A DNA stretch of 64,000 nucleotides from Flavobacterium microcysteis (GTDB lineage: Bacteria; Bacteroidota; Bacteroidia; Flavobacteriales; Flavobacteriaceae), in NCBI RefSeq assembly GCF_006385255.1, contig NZ_VFJE01000055.1, positions 248,001-312,000 of the forward strand, given 5' to 3'. Shown here one piece after another: positions 25,578 to 33,241 of this stretch (its first letter is position 1; every line of letters begins with the position of its first letter). Both the position numbers and the translations under genes were made by a program. The notes beneath the pieces are model-generated. The model did no database searches, was not told where the DNA came from, and saw only the letters and a list, made by a program, of their open reading frames with translations.

Positions 25578-25608
25578 CAAAAATAAACCTTTTCTAGGCA
25601 GTAGGCAA
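25578..25608 (-). promoter_or_regulatory. Promoter of the acyl-CoA reductase gene
   Basis: On the minus strand TTG (25608-25606), 20 bp, TATTTTTG (25585-25578). The -7 box is 2 bp from the forward -7 box, so the two polymerase footprints overlap. Confidence 0.65.
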
Positions 25609-25652
25609 GCCTTAAGCATATTGCCTATAGCTTACAGCAAAAAAAGAAAAAA

Positions 25653-26003
25653 ATGGCAATCATAATAACAGACGAATGCATCAATTGTGGTGCTTGCGAA
25701 CCAGAATGCCCAAATACTGCCATATACGAAGGGGCAGATGATTGGAGATACAAAGACGGAACCAAACTTAACGGAAAAATAGTGCTTCCAAATGGGGAAG
25801 AAGTAGATGCGGATGCGCCACATACGCCTCTTTCGGATGATATCTATTATATCGTGCCAGGCAAATGTACAGAATGCAAAGGTTTCCACGAAGAACCTCA
25901 GTGTGCTGCTGTTTGTCCGGTTGACTGTTGCGTTCCGGATGAGAACCATGTAGAAAGTGAAGAGACTTTGCTTAACAGGCAAGCGTTTTTACATGACGAA
26001 TAA
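25653..26003 (+). CDS. 4Fe-4S dicluster ferredoxin
   Basis: A 116-residue electron carrier with two cysteine-rich sites. The first, [12 protein letters not shown] (residues 10-21), is a standard CxxCxxCxxxCP. The second is [22 protein letters not shown] with a longer spacing before the third cysteine, as in bacterial FdhB/Alvin-type ferredoxins. The insert between them (~25-60) is acidic. It probably supplies electrons to a redox enzyme; divergence from the acyl-CoA reductase suggests linked control but not a direct partnership. Confidence 0.9.
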   Translation: MAIIITDECINCGACEPECPNTAIYEGADDWRYKDGTKLNGKIVLPNGEEVDADAPHTPLSDDIYYIVPGKCTECKGFHEEPQCAAVCPVDCCVPDENHVESEETLLNRQAFLHDE

Positions 26004-26023
26004 AATTTCTTAAGTAAGAAAAT

Positions 26024-26059
26024 AAAAAAAACCTGAATTAAACAATTCAGGTTTTTTTT
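26024..26059. terminator. Bidirectional terminator
   Basis: A long perfect stem, AAAAACCTGAATT / AATTCAGGTTTTT, with an AAAC loop. It serves the converging ferredoxin and 179-aa protein genes. Confidence 0.9.
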
Positions 26060-26074
26060 ATGTGTTATTAAAGT

Positions 26075-26614
26075 TTATTTCGGTGAACGTACATACGTTT
26101 CGATAGAAACTTTGTCTGATTTGTCATCATAAGTTTCTACAACCAGGTTTCCATTGGTATCAAAATATCCTATTGATGTTTGGTTTTTACCTCTGTAGAT
26201 ATAACTGTTTGTACTTGTAGCTCTCAAAAGTCCCAATCTTTTATTGTCTTGAGTAGTAATAATATAACCAGCAGGATCTAGGTTCAACTGATATGTTTTT
26301 CCATTTGAAGTATAATAAGAAGAACGGTCAATATCAACGGTTCTGGTACTTCCGTCAGGATTGATTACCTGAGTTTTTGAAACTACTTCAACAGGTGTTT
26401 CTTTCAAGTCCTTGTTTAGCGCTTTGGAATCAGCATTTTGGAACTCGATATTCTGAACTTCCTTAACTTCCTGAGTTTTTAGGTATGTTTTCTCGCCATC
26501 AGAATCCTTTACCTTGGTTACGGTAGTTTTCGAAACATCTGTGACATTTTTATTCTGAGCTTGCAGACTTAAAGCTGCAAGCAATGCAATGCTGCTTAAC
26601 AAAATAGTTTTCAT
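26075..26614 (-). CDS. Secreted protein of unknown function, 179 aa
   Basis: The ATG at 26614 gives a signal peptide (KTILLSSIALLAALSLQAQ) with a likely cleavage after LQA. The mature protein is rich in lysine, threonine and aspartate and has repeat-like strands such as VEVVSKTQVINPDGSTRTVDI. A minus-strand TAAATTTG box lies at 26649-26642. I do not recognise the family and infer only periplasmic or surface location. Confidence 0.65.
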   Translation of the reverse strand: MKTILLSSIALLAALSLQAQNKNVTDVSKTTVTKVKDSDGEKTYLKTQEVKEVQNIEFQNADSKALNKDLKETPVEVVSKTQVINPDGSTRTVDIDRSSYYTSNGKTYQLNLDPAGYIITTQDNKRLGLLRATSTNSYIYRGKNQTSIGYFDTNGNLVVETYDDKSDKVSIETYVRSPK

Positions 26615-26781
26615 AATGATTTGATTTAGAGTGATTATTAACAAATTTAAGGATTTTGTGTTAAATTGACTTTTAATAAATCATAAAGAATTGCTAAATG
26701 TTATTTTTGAATAGAGATATTTTAATTTTTTAAGAAATAAAAATAGAAAGGCAAGGAGGTTTAATTTCAAATCCAAAAGCG

Positions 26782-26789
26782 TATATTTG
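26782..26789 (+). promoter_or_regulatory. -7 box of ychF
   Basis: TATATTTG followed by CACCC, 36 bp upstream of the ATG at 26826. No TTG at the expected -33 position. Confidence 0.5.
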
Positions 26790-26825
26790 CACCCTTAAAA
26801 TTATCAATATCATACTTATACCACA

Positions 26826-27920
26826 ATGAAAGCAGGAATTGTAGGGTTGCCAAATGTTGGAAAATCAACATTATTCAATTGTTTATCAAATGCAAAAGCG
26901 CAAAGCGCAAATTTCCCGTTCTGTACTATCGAGCCGAACATCGGAGTCGTAAACGTACCTGATCCGAGGATTAATAAGTTGGAAGAATTGGTGAAACCAG
27001 AACGCGTTCAGATGGCGACTGTAGATATTGTAGATATTGCAGGATTGGTAAAAGGAGCAAGCAAAGGTGAAGGTCTGGGGAATCAGTTCCTTGGAAATAT
27101 CCGTGAGTGTAACGCTATCATCCACGTATTGCGTTGTTTTGATAATGATAATATCGTCCATGTTGATGGAAATGTGAATCCAATCCGTGATAAAGAAACT
27201 ATCGATATCGAATTGCAGTTAAAAGACCTTGAGACGGTTGAAAAACGTCTTGAAAAAGTAAACCGTGCTGCAAAAACAGGAAATAAAGAAGCACAAGTTG
27301 AGCAGGCTTTGCTTAACCGAATCCGTGAAGCTTTATTGCAGGCTAAATCAGCCAGAACAATAACGCCACAAAATAATGATGAGGAGACTCTTTTGGAATC
27401 ATTTCAATTGATTACCGCTAAACCGGTTTTGTATGTATGTAATGTTGATGAATCTTCTGCAGTTAGCGGAAATAAATATGTAGATCAGGTTAGAGAATTG
27501 GTGAAAGACGAAGATGCTGAGGTTATTGTACTTTCTGTTGGAGCTGAAGCTGATATAACAGAATTAGAAAGCTATGAAGAACGTCAGGTGTTTCTTGAAG
27601 ATATGGGCTTAACAGAACCAGGTGCTTCTGTATTGATCCGTGCAGCTTATAAATTGTTGAAACAACAGACTTATTTTACCGCTGGTGTAAAAGAAGTACG
27701 TGCCTGGACTATCAATGTTGGAGCAACAGCACCTCAGGCGGCTGGTGTAATCCATACTGATTTTGAAAAAGGATTTATCCGTGCTGAAGTAATTGCCTAT
27801 GATGATTACGTGGCATTCGGTTCTGAATCTAAAGTAAAAGAAGCAGGTAAGCTACGTGTTGAAGGTAAAGAATACATCGTAAAAGATGGTGATGTAATGC
27901 ACTTCAGATTTAACGTATAA
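26826..27920 (+). CDS. ychF: Redox-regulated ATPase YchF (Obg family)
   Basis: A 364-residue P-loop protein of the Obg family. G1 is GLPNVGKS (residues 7-14), G3 DIAGLVKGAS, and the G4 site reads NVDE (in CNVDES) instead of NKxD, the known basis of its ATP rather than GTP preference. A TGS-like C-terminal domain is present (residues ~280-364, ending VKDGDVMHFRFNV). It binds ribosomes and is linked to the oxidative stress response in other bacteria. The gene stands alone with its own promoter and terminator. Confidence 0.97.
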   Translation: MKAGIVGLPNVGKSTLFNCLSNAKAQSANFPFCTIEPNIGVVNVPDPRINKLEELVKPERVQMATVDIVDIAGLVKGASKGEGLGNQFLGNIRECNAIIHVLRCFDNDNIVHVDGNVNPIRDKETIDIELQLKDLETVEKRLEKVNRAAKTGNKEAQVEQALLNRIREALLQAKSARTITPQNNDEETLLESFQLITAKPVLYVCNVDESSAVSGNKYVDQVRELVKDEDAEVIVLSVGAEADITELESYEERQVFLEDMGLTEPGASVLIRAAYKLLKQQTYFTAGVKEVRAWTINVGATAPQAAGVIHTDFEKGFIRAEVIAYDDYVAFGSESKVKEAGKLRVEGKEYIVKDGDVMHFRFNV

Positions 27921-27940
27921 TCTTAAAATAAAACAATTAA

Positions 27941-27964
27941 AGCGGCTTTTGAGCCGCTTTTTTT
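27941..27964 (+). terminator. Terminator of ychF
   Basis: AGCGGCT / AGCCGCT stem with a TTTG loop, followed by seven T. Confidence 0.85.
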
Positions 27965-28023
27965 ATGAAGATATGTCATGTTAAAAATCCCATAAACCGA
28001 CTAATGAATTTCTTAAAATCAAC

Positions 28024-28031
28024 TATATTTG
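28024..28031 (+). promoter_or_regulatory. Probable -7 box of the yihY-type operon
   Basis: TATATTTG lies 24 bp before the ATG at 28055. No matching -33 TTG is seen. Confidence 0.4.
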
Positions 28032-28054
28032 AGTAAACCGAAACCAAAATCATC

Positions 28055-28996
28055 ATGAAAACGAAAGGGTTATTCTCAAAAACATGGTATTTGATCAAGA
28101 ATTCAATATCGGAATTTAATGATGACAACGCAATCAAATTAAGCGCTTCGCTGTCGTATTATACCATTTTTGCAATACCTCCGCTGATGATTATCATCAT
28201 TACACTTTGTGGTTTTTTCTTTGGGAAAGATGCGGTTACTGGAGAGCTGTACGGACAGATTAACGAACTCGTAGGTAATGATGCGGCAATCCAGATACAA
28301 AACGCCATCAAAAACGTAGAACTTTCAGATAGTAATGTGTTTGCGGCCGTATTTGGTGGAATAATGTTGCTTATTGGAGCTTCCGGGGTTTTTGCTGAAA
28401 TCCAAAGCTCCATTAACTTTATATGGGGACTTAAGGCCAAGCCAAACAAAGGCCTTAAAAAGTTTATCCAAAACCGATTAATGTCTTTTTCCATGATCGT
28501 TTCCGTCGGGTTCTTATTGTTGGTCAGTTTGCTGGTCAATTCGGTTATGGATCTTTTGAGCGCCAAGCTTAAGTCGTATTTTCAAGAAGGAACGATTTAT
28601 ATCTTTTATGTATTGAATATGCTTCTGGTGTTTGCTATCATTACCTTGCTGTTTACGATTATTTTCAGGACACTGCCAGATGGGAAAATCAGATGGAAAG
28701 ATGCTTTTATAGGCTCGTCTTTTACTGCTGTGCTTTTTATGATTGGGAAATTTGCTATAGGACTTTATCTTGGGAATTCCGCTGTCGCCAGTGTTTATGG
28801 GGCAGCAGGCTCAATTATAATAATTTTAGTATGGGTGTATTATTCCGCAATAATTCTTTATTTTGGCGCAGAATTCACTAAGGTGTATGCGAAAGCTTTT
28901 GGAGGCAGCATTAGCCCTAATGAATATTCTGTAGAAATCCAGAAAGAGATTTTTGAAATAACAGACGCAGGAACCAATACAAAAACCAAACTATGA
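28055..28996 (+). CDS. YihY/BrkB-family inner membrane protein
   Basis: A 313-residue membrane protein with about six hydrophobic segments, e.g. IFAIPPLMIIIITLCGFFFG, FAAVFGGIMLLIGASGVFAEIQ and IIIILVWVYYSAIILYFGAEF. The family motifs KLSASLSYYTIFAIPP (residues 29-44) and YGAAGSIIIILVW are clear. The family is sometimes miscalled ribonuclease BN; its real role is uncertain. The stop overlaps the next start by 4 bp, so it heads a coupled cluster of four genes. Confidence 0.9.
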   Translation: MKTKGLFSKTWYLIKNSISEFNDDNAIKLSASLSYYTIFAIPPLMIIIITLCGFFFGKDAVTGELYGQINELVGNDAAIQIQNAIKNVELSDSNVFAAVFGGIMLLIGASGVFAEIQSSINFIWGLKAKPNKGLKKFIQNRLMSFSMIVSVGFLLLVSLLVNSVMDLLSAKLKSYFQEGTIYIFYVLNMLLVFAIITLLFTIIFRTLPDGKIRWKDAFIGSSFTAVLFMIGKFAIGLYLGNSAVASVYGAAGSIIIILVWVYYSAIILYFGAEFTKVYAKAFGGSISPNEYSVEIQKEIFEITDAGTNTKTKL

Positions 28997-29520
28997 AACT
29001 AATTGCCTTTGGCGGGAGTAACAGCTCCAAATCGATTAACAAGATGCTGGCGACTTATGCTTCCAGTCTTTTTGAAAATGCAGAAGTAGAAATTTTAGAC
29101 CTTAATGATTTTGAAATGCCGCTTTTTTCGGTAGACAGAGAAAAAGAAATTGGGCAACACGAAACGGCAAAGAAGTTTTTGGCAAAATTGGCATCGGCTG
29201 ATATTTTGGTCATTTCTCTGGCTGAAAATAACGGTATTTATTCTACTGCTTTCAAAAATATTTATGATTGGTGCTCCAGAATCGATAATGAGGTATTCCA
29301 GCAAAAACCAATGCTTTTGATGGCAACTTCGCCAGGCGGTAGAGGAGGCAAAGGAGTATTGGATTTTGCGAGTAGTAATCTGCCAAGACATGGAGCAAAC
29401 ATTAAAGCTCTGTTTTCACTTCCAAGCTTTTATACCAATTTTGATGTGGAAAACAAAAGGATTTCAAATGCAGAATTGGATAGCGAATTAAAAGAAATTA
29501 TAACCAATTTTGAGGCTTGA
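28993..29520 (+). CDS. NADPH-dependent FMN reductase-like protein
   Basis: A 175-residue flavodoxin-fold protein. KLIAFGGSNSSKSIN (residues 2-16) is the phosphate-binding loop, and AENNGIYSTAFKNIYDWCSR (around 79-98) matches the second family motif, with PEYN replaced by AENN. SPGGRGG follows near residue 115. It would reduce FMN, quinones or related compounds with NADPH. It starts in the stop codon of the yihY-type gene (ATGA overlap). Confidence 0.85.
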   Translation: MKLIAFGGSNSSKSINKMLATYASSLFENAEVEILDLNDFEMPLFSVDREKEIGQHETAKKFLAKLASADILVISLAENNGIYSTAFKNIYDWCSRIDNEVFQQKPMLLMATSPGGRGGKGVLDFASSNLPRHGANIKALFSLPSFYTNFDVENKRISNAELDSELKEIITNFEA

Positions 29521-30200
29521 AAAATGTGAAGAAGATTTTCAGGATTTTACTGAAGATAATTTTAGGGATACTCGGTTTTTTTGTTGTTTATATTGTGCTA
29601 GCACTTGCTATTCCTTATATCGGAGTCAATACCGAAGATAAGGACAAACAGGAAGATGTGGAGATTTATATTAAAACCAATGGAGTGCATACTGATATTG
29701 TGGTTCCAATCAAAACAGAATATAAAGATTGGAGTGAAAAAGTAAAATACGAACATATCGCTTCAAAAGATTCCACCATGCAATTTATAGGTTTTGGCTG
29801 GGGTGATAAAGGTTTTTATCTAAACACACCGGAATGGTCAGATTTAAAATTCAGCACGGCATTTAATGCAGCTTTCTATTTGGGAACTTCTGCTATGCAT
29901 GCTACTTTTTTCAAACAACTAAAAGAAAATGAAAGTTGTGTCAAGATTGCTATCAGCAAAGAAGAATACGCCAAGCTAATCACTTATATTGAAGGTAGTT
30001 TTCAATATGACTCTCAGGGAAATCCAATACTGATTCATGCCACGACTTATGGACAAAATGATAGTTTTTATGAGGCTAATCGAAAATATAGCCTGTTTTA
30101 TACCTGTAATACCTGGGCAAACAATGCTTTGAAGGCTGCCGACCAAAAAGCGGCGCTATGGACGCCTTCTGATAAAGGGATTTTTTGCCATTACAGATAA
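29517..30200 (+). CDS. TIGR02117 (DUF2459) family membrane-anchored protein
   Basis: A 227-residue protein with one N-terminal transmembrane helix (residues 8-33) and a conserved extracytoplasmic domain: YIKTNGVHTDIVVP, FIGFGWGDKGFYLNTPEWSDL and CNTWANNALKAA. These match TIGR02117, a family once called urease-associated without evidence. The start is TTG at 29517, overlapping the previous stop by 4 bp; a GTG at 29526 is an alternative. The conserved histidine and cysteine could form a catalytic site, but no activity is known to me. Confidence 0.8.
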   Translation: MKNVKKIFRILLKIILGILGFFVVYIVLALAIPYIGVNTEDKDKQEDVEIYIKTNGVHTDIVVPIKTEYKDWSEKVKYEHIASKDSTMQFIGFGWGDKGFYLNTPEWSDLKFSTAFNAAFYLGTSAMHATFFKQLKENESCVKIAISKEEYAKLITYIEGSFQYDSQGNPILIHATTYGQNDSFYEANRKYSLFYTCNTWANNALKAADQKAALWTPSDKGIFCHYR

Positions 30201-30224
30201 TTCAGATCAAAATAAATTTAAGCA

Positions 30225-31178
30225 ATGAGGAAAATTATTACTCTTTTTCTATGTTTTTGTATTACCAATTCTTTTTCTAGAGACTTTTTAGAAGTTGATG
30301 AAATTGTAAAAAAATATCCTTCAAAAGTCCAAAATTTAGAAGCTATAAGTAGTTTGATTAAGAAGGACTTTAGCAGTGATTCTGAAAAGGCTAGGGCGGT
30401 TTATTCTTGGATAACTTTTAATATTGGGTTTGATGTTGCTGCCGCTAACGCAATGGGCAGTGCGTCAAGTATGGCATTTTCTTATCGGGATGAAAAGGAA
30501 AAGAAAGCAAAGGAAATTAAATTTAAGGAGTCCGTAATTTCTAAAACATTGCTTTCTGGTAAGGCTATCTGTCATGGCTATTCAATGGTGTTTGAAAAAT
30601 TAAGCCGTTTAGTAGGACTTGAAAGTGAGATAGTAACAGGAGCCCTAAAATCTGATCCATCGCAAATTGGACAAGTAAATTTGGCTATTGACCATGCCTG
30701 GAATGCTGTAAAAATTGATAATATTTGGAAATTTGTAGATACTACACTTGGGGCAGGATATATTTCTCAAAAAGACGATTCTTTTAAGCCGGACTTTAAT
30801 GGTTCATATTTTTTTATGTCGGCTGAGGACTTGTTTTTAAATCATTATCCAGAAGATAAAAAATGGCTCACAGTTAATAAATCAAAACTAGATTTTTCAA
30901 AATTACCGCTTTATTACAGGGACTATTTCAGTGGCAATTATGAGATATTTCCGAAAAACGGAATTATTTCTTCTGCAACACCAAATTTCCATTTAGAGAT
31001 TAAAAATTTAGGGGAATATGATAATGCGGATTTTATATTCAGCAGTGAAAATAAACGTACCTATCTGAATAATGATAACAAAGAGACTCAATTTGATATT
31101 TCATTAGTTGGAAAATCAGGTGATTATCTGACGATTTATGTTAATCGGAAAATTATGGTAACCTATCTAATCAAATAA
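30225..31178 (+). CDS. Secreted transglutaminase-like protein
   Basis: A 317-residue protein with a signal peptide (residues 1-18, before RDFLEV). The transglutaminase-like core shows the cysteine in GKAICHGYSM (near residue 116), histidine in IDHAWNAVKI (near 159) and aspartate in FVDTTLGAGY (near 173), so the papain-like triad is intact. A beta-sandwich-like C-terminal domain follows (SSATPNFHLEIKNLGEYD). Probable role in peptide or protein processing in the periplasm. It starts 24 bp after the TIGR02117 gene, in the same orientation. Confidence 0.85.
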   Translation: MRKIITLFLCFCITNSFSRDFLEVDEIVKKYPSKVQNLEAISSLIKKDFSSDSEKARAVYSWITFNIGFDVAAANAMGSASSMAFSYRDEKEKKAKEIKFKESVISKTLLSGKAICHGYSMVFEKLSRLVGLESEIVTGALKSDPSQIGQVNLAIDHAWNAVKIDNIWKFVDTTLGAGYISQKDDSFKPDFNGSYFFMSAEDLFLNHYPEDKKWLTVNKSKLDFSKLPLYYRDYFSGNYEIFPKNGIISSATPNFHLEIKNLGEYDNADFIFSSENKRTYLNNDNKETQFDISLVGKSGDYLTIYVNRKIMVTYLIK

Positions 31179-31281
31179 CAGTTTTTTTTCTTCCGAAAAT
31201 TATAGAGCTATAACATAAAGTCTGAATTTCTCTACTATTCAGATGCAAATAGGATTGTAATTTTGTCAATTATTCTATTGA

Positions 31282-31289
31282 TAACTTTG
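31282..31289 (+). promoter_or_regulatory. Probable -7 box of parE-parC
   Basis: TAACTTTG matches TAnnTTTG and lies 63 bp upstream of parE. A TTTTG run at 31261-31265 is 16 bp away, slightly short of the usual spacing. Confidence 0.4.
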
Positions 31290-31352
31290 CCCTGCAAGAC
31301 TTTCATTTTTCTTGCGGATACTGTATATTAGCACAAAATCCATAATTTTCAA

Positions 31353-33206
31353 ATGTCAGAACAAAATCAGTATACCGAAGACAATATCCGTTCTCTCGAC
31401 TGGAAGGAGCATATCCGAATGCGTCCGGGTATGTATATCGGGAAATTGGGCGACGGTTCTTCGCCAGACGATGGTATTTATATCCTCTTGAAAGAAGTTT
31501 TGGACAACTGTATCGATGAATTCGTTATGGGTGCCGGAAAAACCATAGAGGTGACAATCAAGGAGAAGATAGTTACCGTACGAGATTATGGGCGCGGAAT
31601 TCCGCTTGGAAAAGTAGTGGATGTAGTGTCCAAAATGAACACGGGAGGAAAGTACGATTCCCTTGCCTTTAAGAAATCAGTCGGTCTGAATGGTGTCGGA
31701 ACCAAGGCAGTAAACGCTTTGTCGACTTATTTCAGGGTAGAATCAGTTCGTGAAGAAAAACAGAAAGCAGCAGAATTCTCAGGAGGTAATCTGGTGCTTG
31801 AAGAAGATATTATCGAGACTACCAAGCGTAAAGGAACAAAAGTGACCTTTACTCCGGATGAGGCCATTTTCAAAAACTACAAGTTCAGGAACGAATACGT
31901 ATTGAAAATGCTTAAAAATTATTGCTACCTGAACACAGGACTGACAATAATTTACAATGGTGAAAAATTTTATTCTGATAACGGACTTAAAGACCTGTTG
32001 GAAGAAAATATTGCTCAGGAAGATATGGTATATCCAATCATCCATCTTTCTGGCGATGATATAGAAATTGCTTTAACACATAGTAAATCGCAATACTCAG
32101 AAGAATACCATTCTTTTGTGAATGGACAAAATACAACTCAGGGAGGAACCCATTTGGTTGCTTTCCGTGAGGCGCTTGTCAAAACAATCCGAGAATTTTA
32201 TAATAAAGGCTTTGAGCCATCCGATATCCGTAAATCCATTGTCAGCGCAATCAGCGTGAAAGTAATGGAACCGGTATTCGAATCGCAGACAAAAACAAAG
32301 TTGGGTTCTACAGAAATGGGGCCGGATTTGCCGTCAGTTCGTACGTTTATCAATGATTTTATCAAAAATAAATTAGATAACTTTCTACATAAAAATCCGG
32401 AAACGGCAGATTTGCTTTTACGCAAGATTCTGCAAGCGGAGAGAGAAAGAAAAGAACTTTCAGGAATTCGTAAGTTGGCGAAAGACAGGGCAAAAAAAGC
32501 CAGCCTTCACAACAAAAAACTACGTGATTGCCGTGTACACTTAACGGATTCTAAAAACCCAAGAAGTTTAGAAAGCACGCTTTTTATCACGGAGGGAGAT
32601 TCGGCTTCGGGTTCTATCACCAAGTCACGTGATGTGAATACACAGGCAGTATTCAGTTTGCGTGGTAAGCCTTTGAATTCGTATGGCATGAGCAAAAAGA
32701 TTGTTTACGAAAACGAAGAATTCAACCTGCTGCAGGCTGCTTTGAATATTGAAGAAGACATGGGCGATTTGCGTTATAACAATATCGTAATCGCAACCGA
32801 TGCCGATGTCGATGGAATGCACATCCGTTTGCTGCTGATTACATTCTTCCTGCAATTTTTCCCTGAGTTAATCAAGGAAGGACATTTGTATATTTTGCAG
32901 ACACCGCTTTTCAGGGTAAGAAACAGAAAAGAAACCATTTACTGCTATTCCGAAGAAGAACGGGTAAATGCCATTGAAAAGCTAAAACCTAAGCCGGAAA
33001 TCACACGATTTAAAGGTTTGGGAGAAATCTCTCCTGATGAATTCAAGCATTTTATTGGTGAGGATATCCGTTTGGATCCGGTCATGTTAGACAAGCTGAC
33101 TTCAATCGAACAGCTGCTGTCTTTCTATATGGGTAAAAACACGCCAGACAGACAAGAATTTATCATCAACAACCTGAAAGTAGAATTGGACGTCGTTGAG
33201 AAATAA
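31353..33206 (+). CDS. parE: DNA topoisomerase IV subunit B
   Basis: A 617-residue type IIA topoisomerase ATPase subunit. The GHKL ATPase has [10 protein letters not shown] (near residue 50), DYGRGIP and [13 protein letters not shown]. The TOPRIM acidic motif is TEGDSASGS near residue 414, with [10 protein letters not shown] near 493 for metal binding. It lacks the long GyrB-type insert. With ParC, encoded 35 bp downstream, it decatenates daughter chromosomes. Confidence 0.95.
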   Translation: MSEQNQYTEDNIRSLDWKEHIRMRPGMYIGKLGDGSSPDDGIYILLKEVLDNCIDEFVMGAGKTIEVTIKEKIVTVRDYGRGIPLGKVVDVVSKMNTGGKYDSLAFKKSVGLNGVGTKAVNALSTYFRVESVREEKQKAAEFSGGNLVLEEDIIETTKRKGTKVTFTPDEAIFKNYKFRNEYVLKMLKNYCYLNTGLTIIYNGEKFYSDNGLKDLLEENIAQEDMVYPIIHLSGDDIEIALTHSKSQYSEEYHSFVNGQNTTQGGTHLVAFREALVKTIREFYNKGFEPSDIRKSIVSAISVKVMEPVFESQTKTKLGSTEMGPDLPSVRTFINDFIKNKLDNFLHKNPETADLLLRKILQAERERKELSGIRKLAKDRAKKASLHNKKLRDCRVHLTDSKNPRSLESTLFITEGDSASGSITKSRDVNTQAVFSLRGKPLNSYGMSKKIVYENEEFNLLQAALNIEEDMGDLRYNNIVIATDADVDGMHIRLLLITFFLQFFPELIKEGHLYILQTPLFRVRNRKETIYCYSEEERVNAIEKLKPKPEITRFKGLGEISPDEFKHFIGEDIRLDPVMLDKLTSIEQLLSFYMGKNTPDRQEFIINNLKVELDVVEK

Positions 33207-33241
33207 GATTAGATTAAATAATTATAGGACCGCTTAAATAA

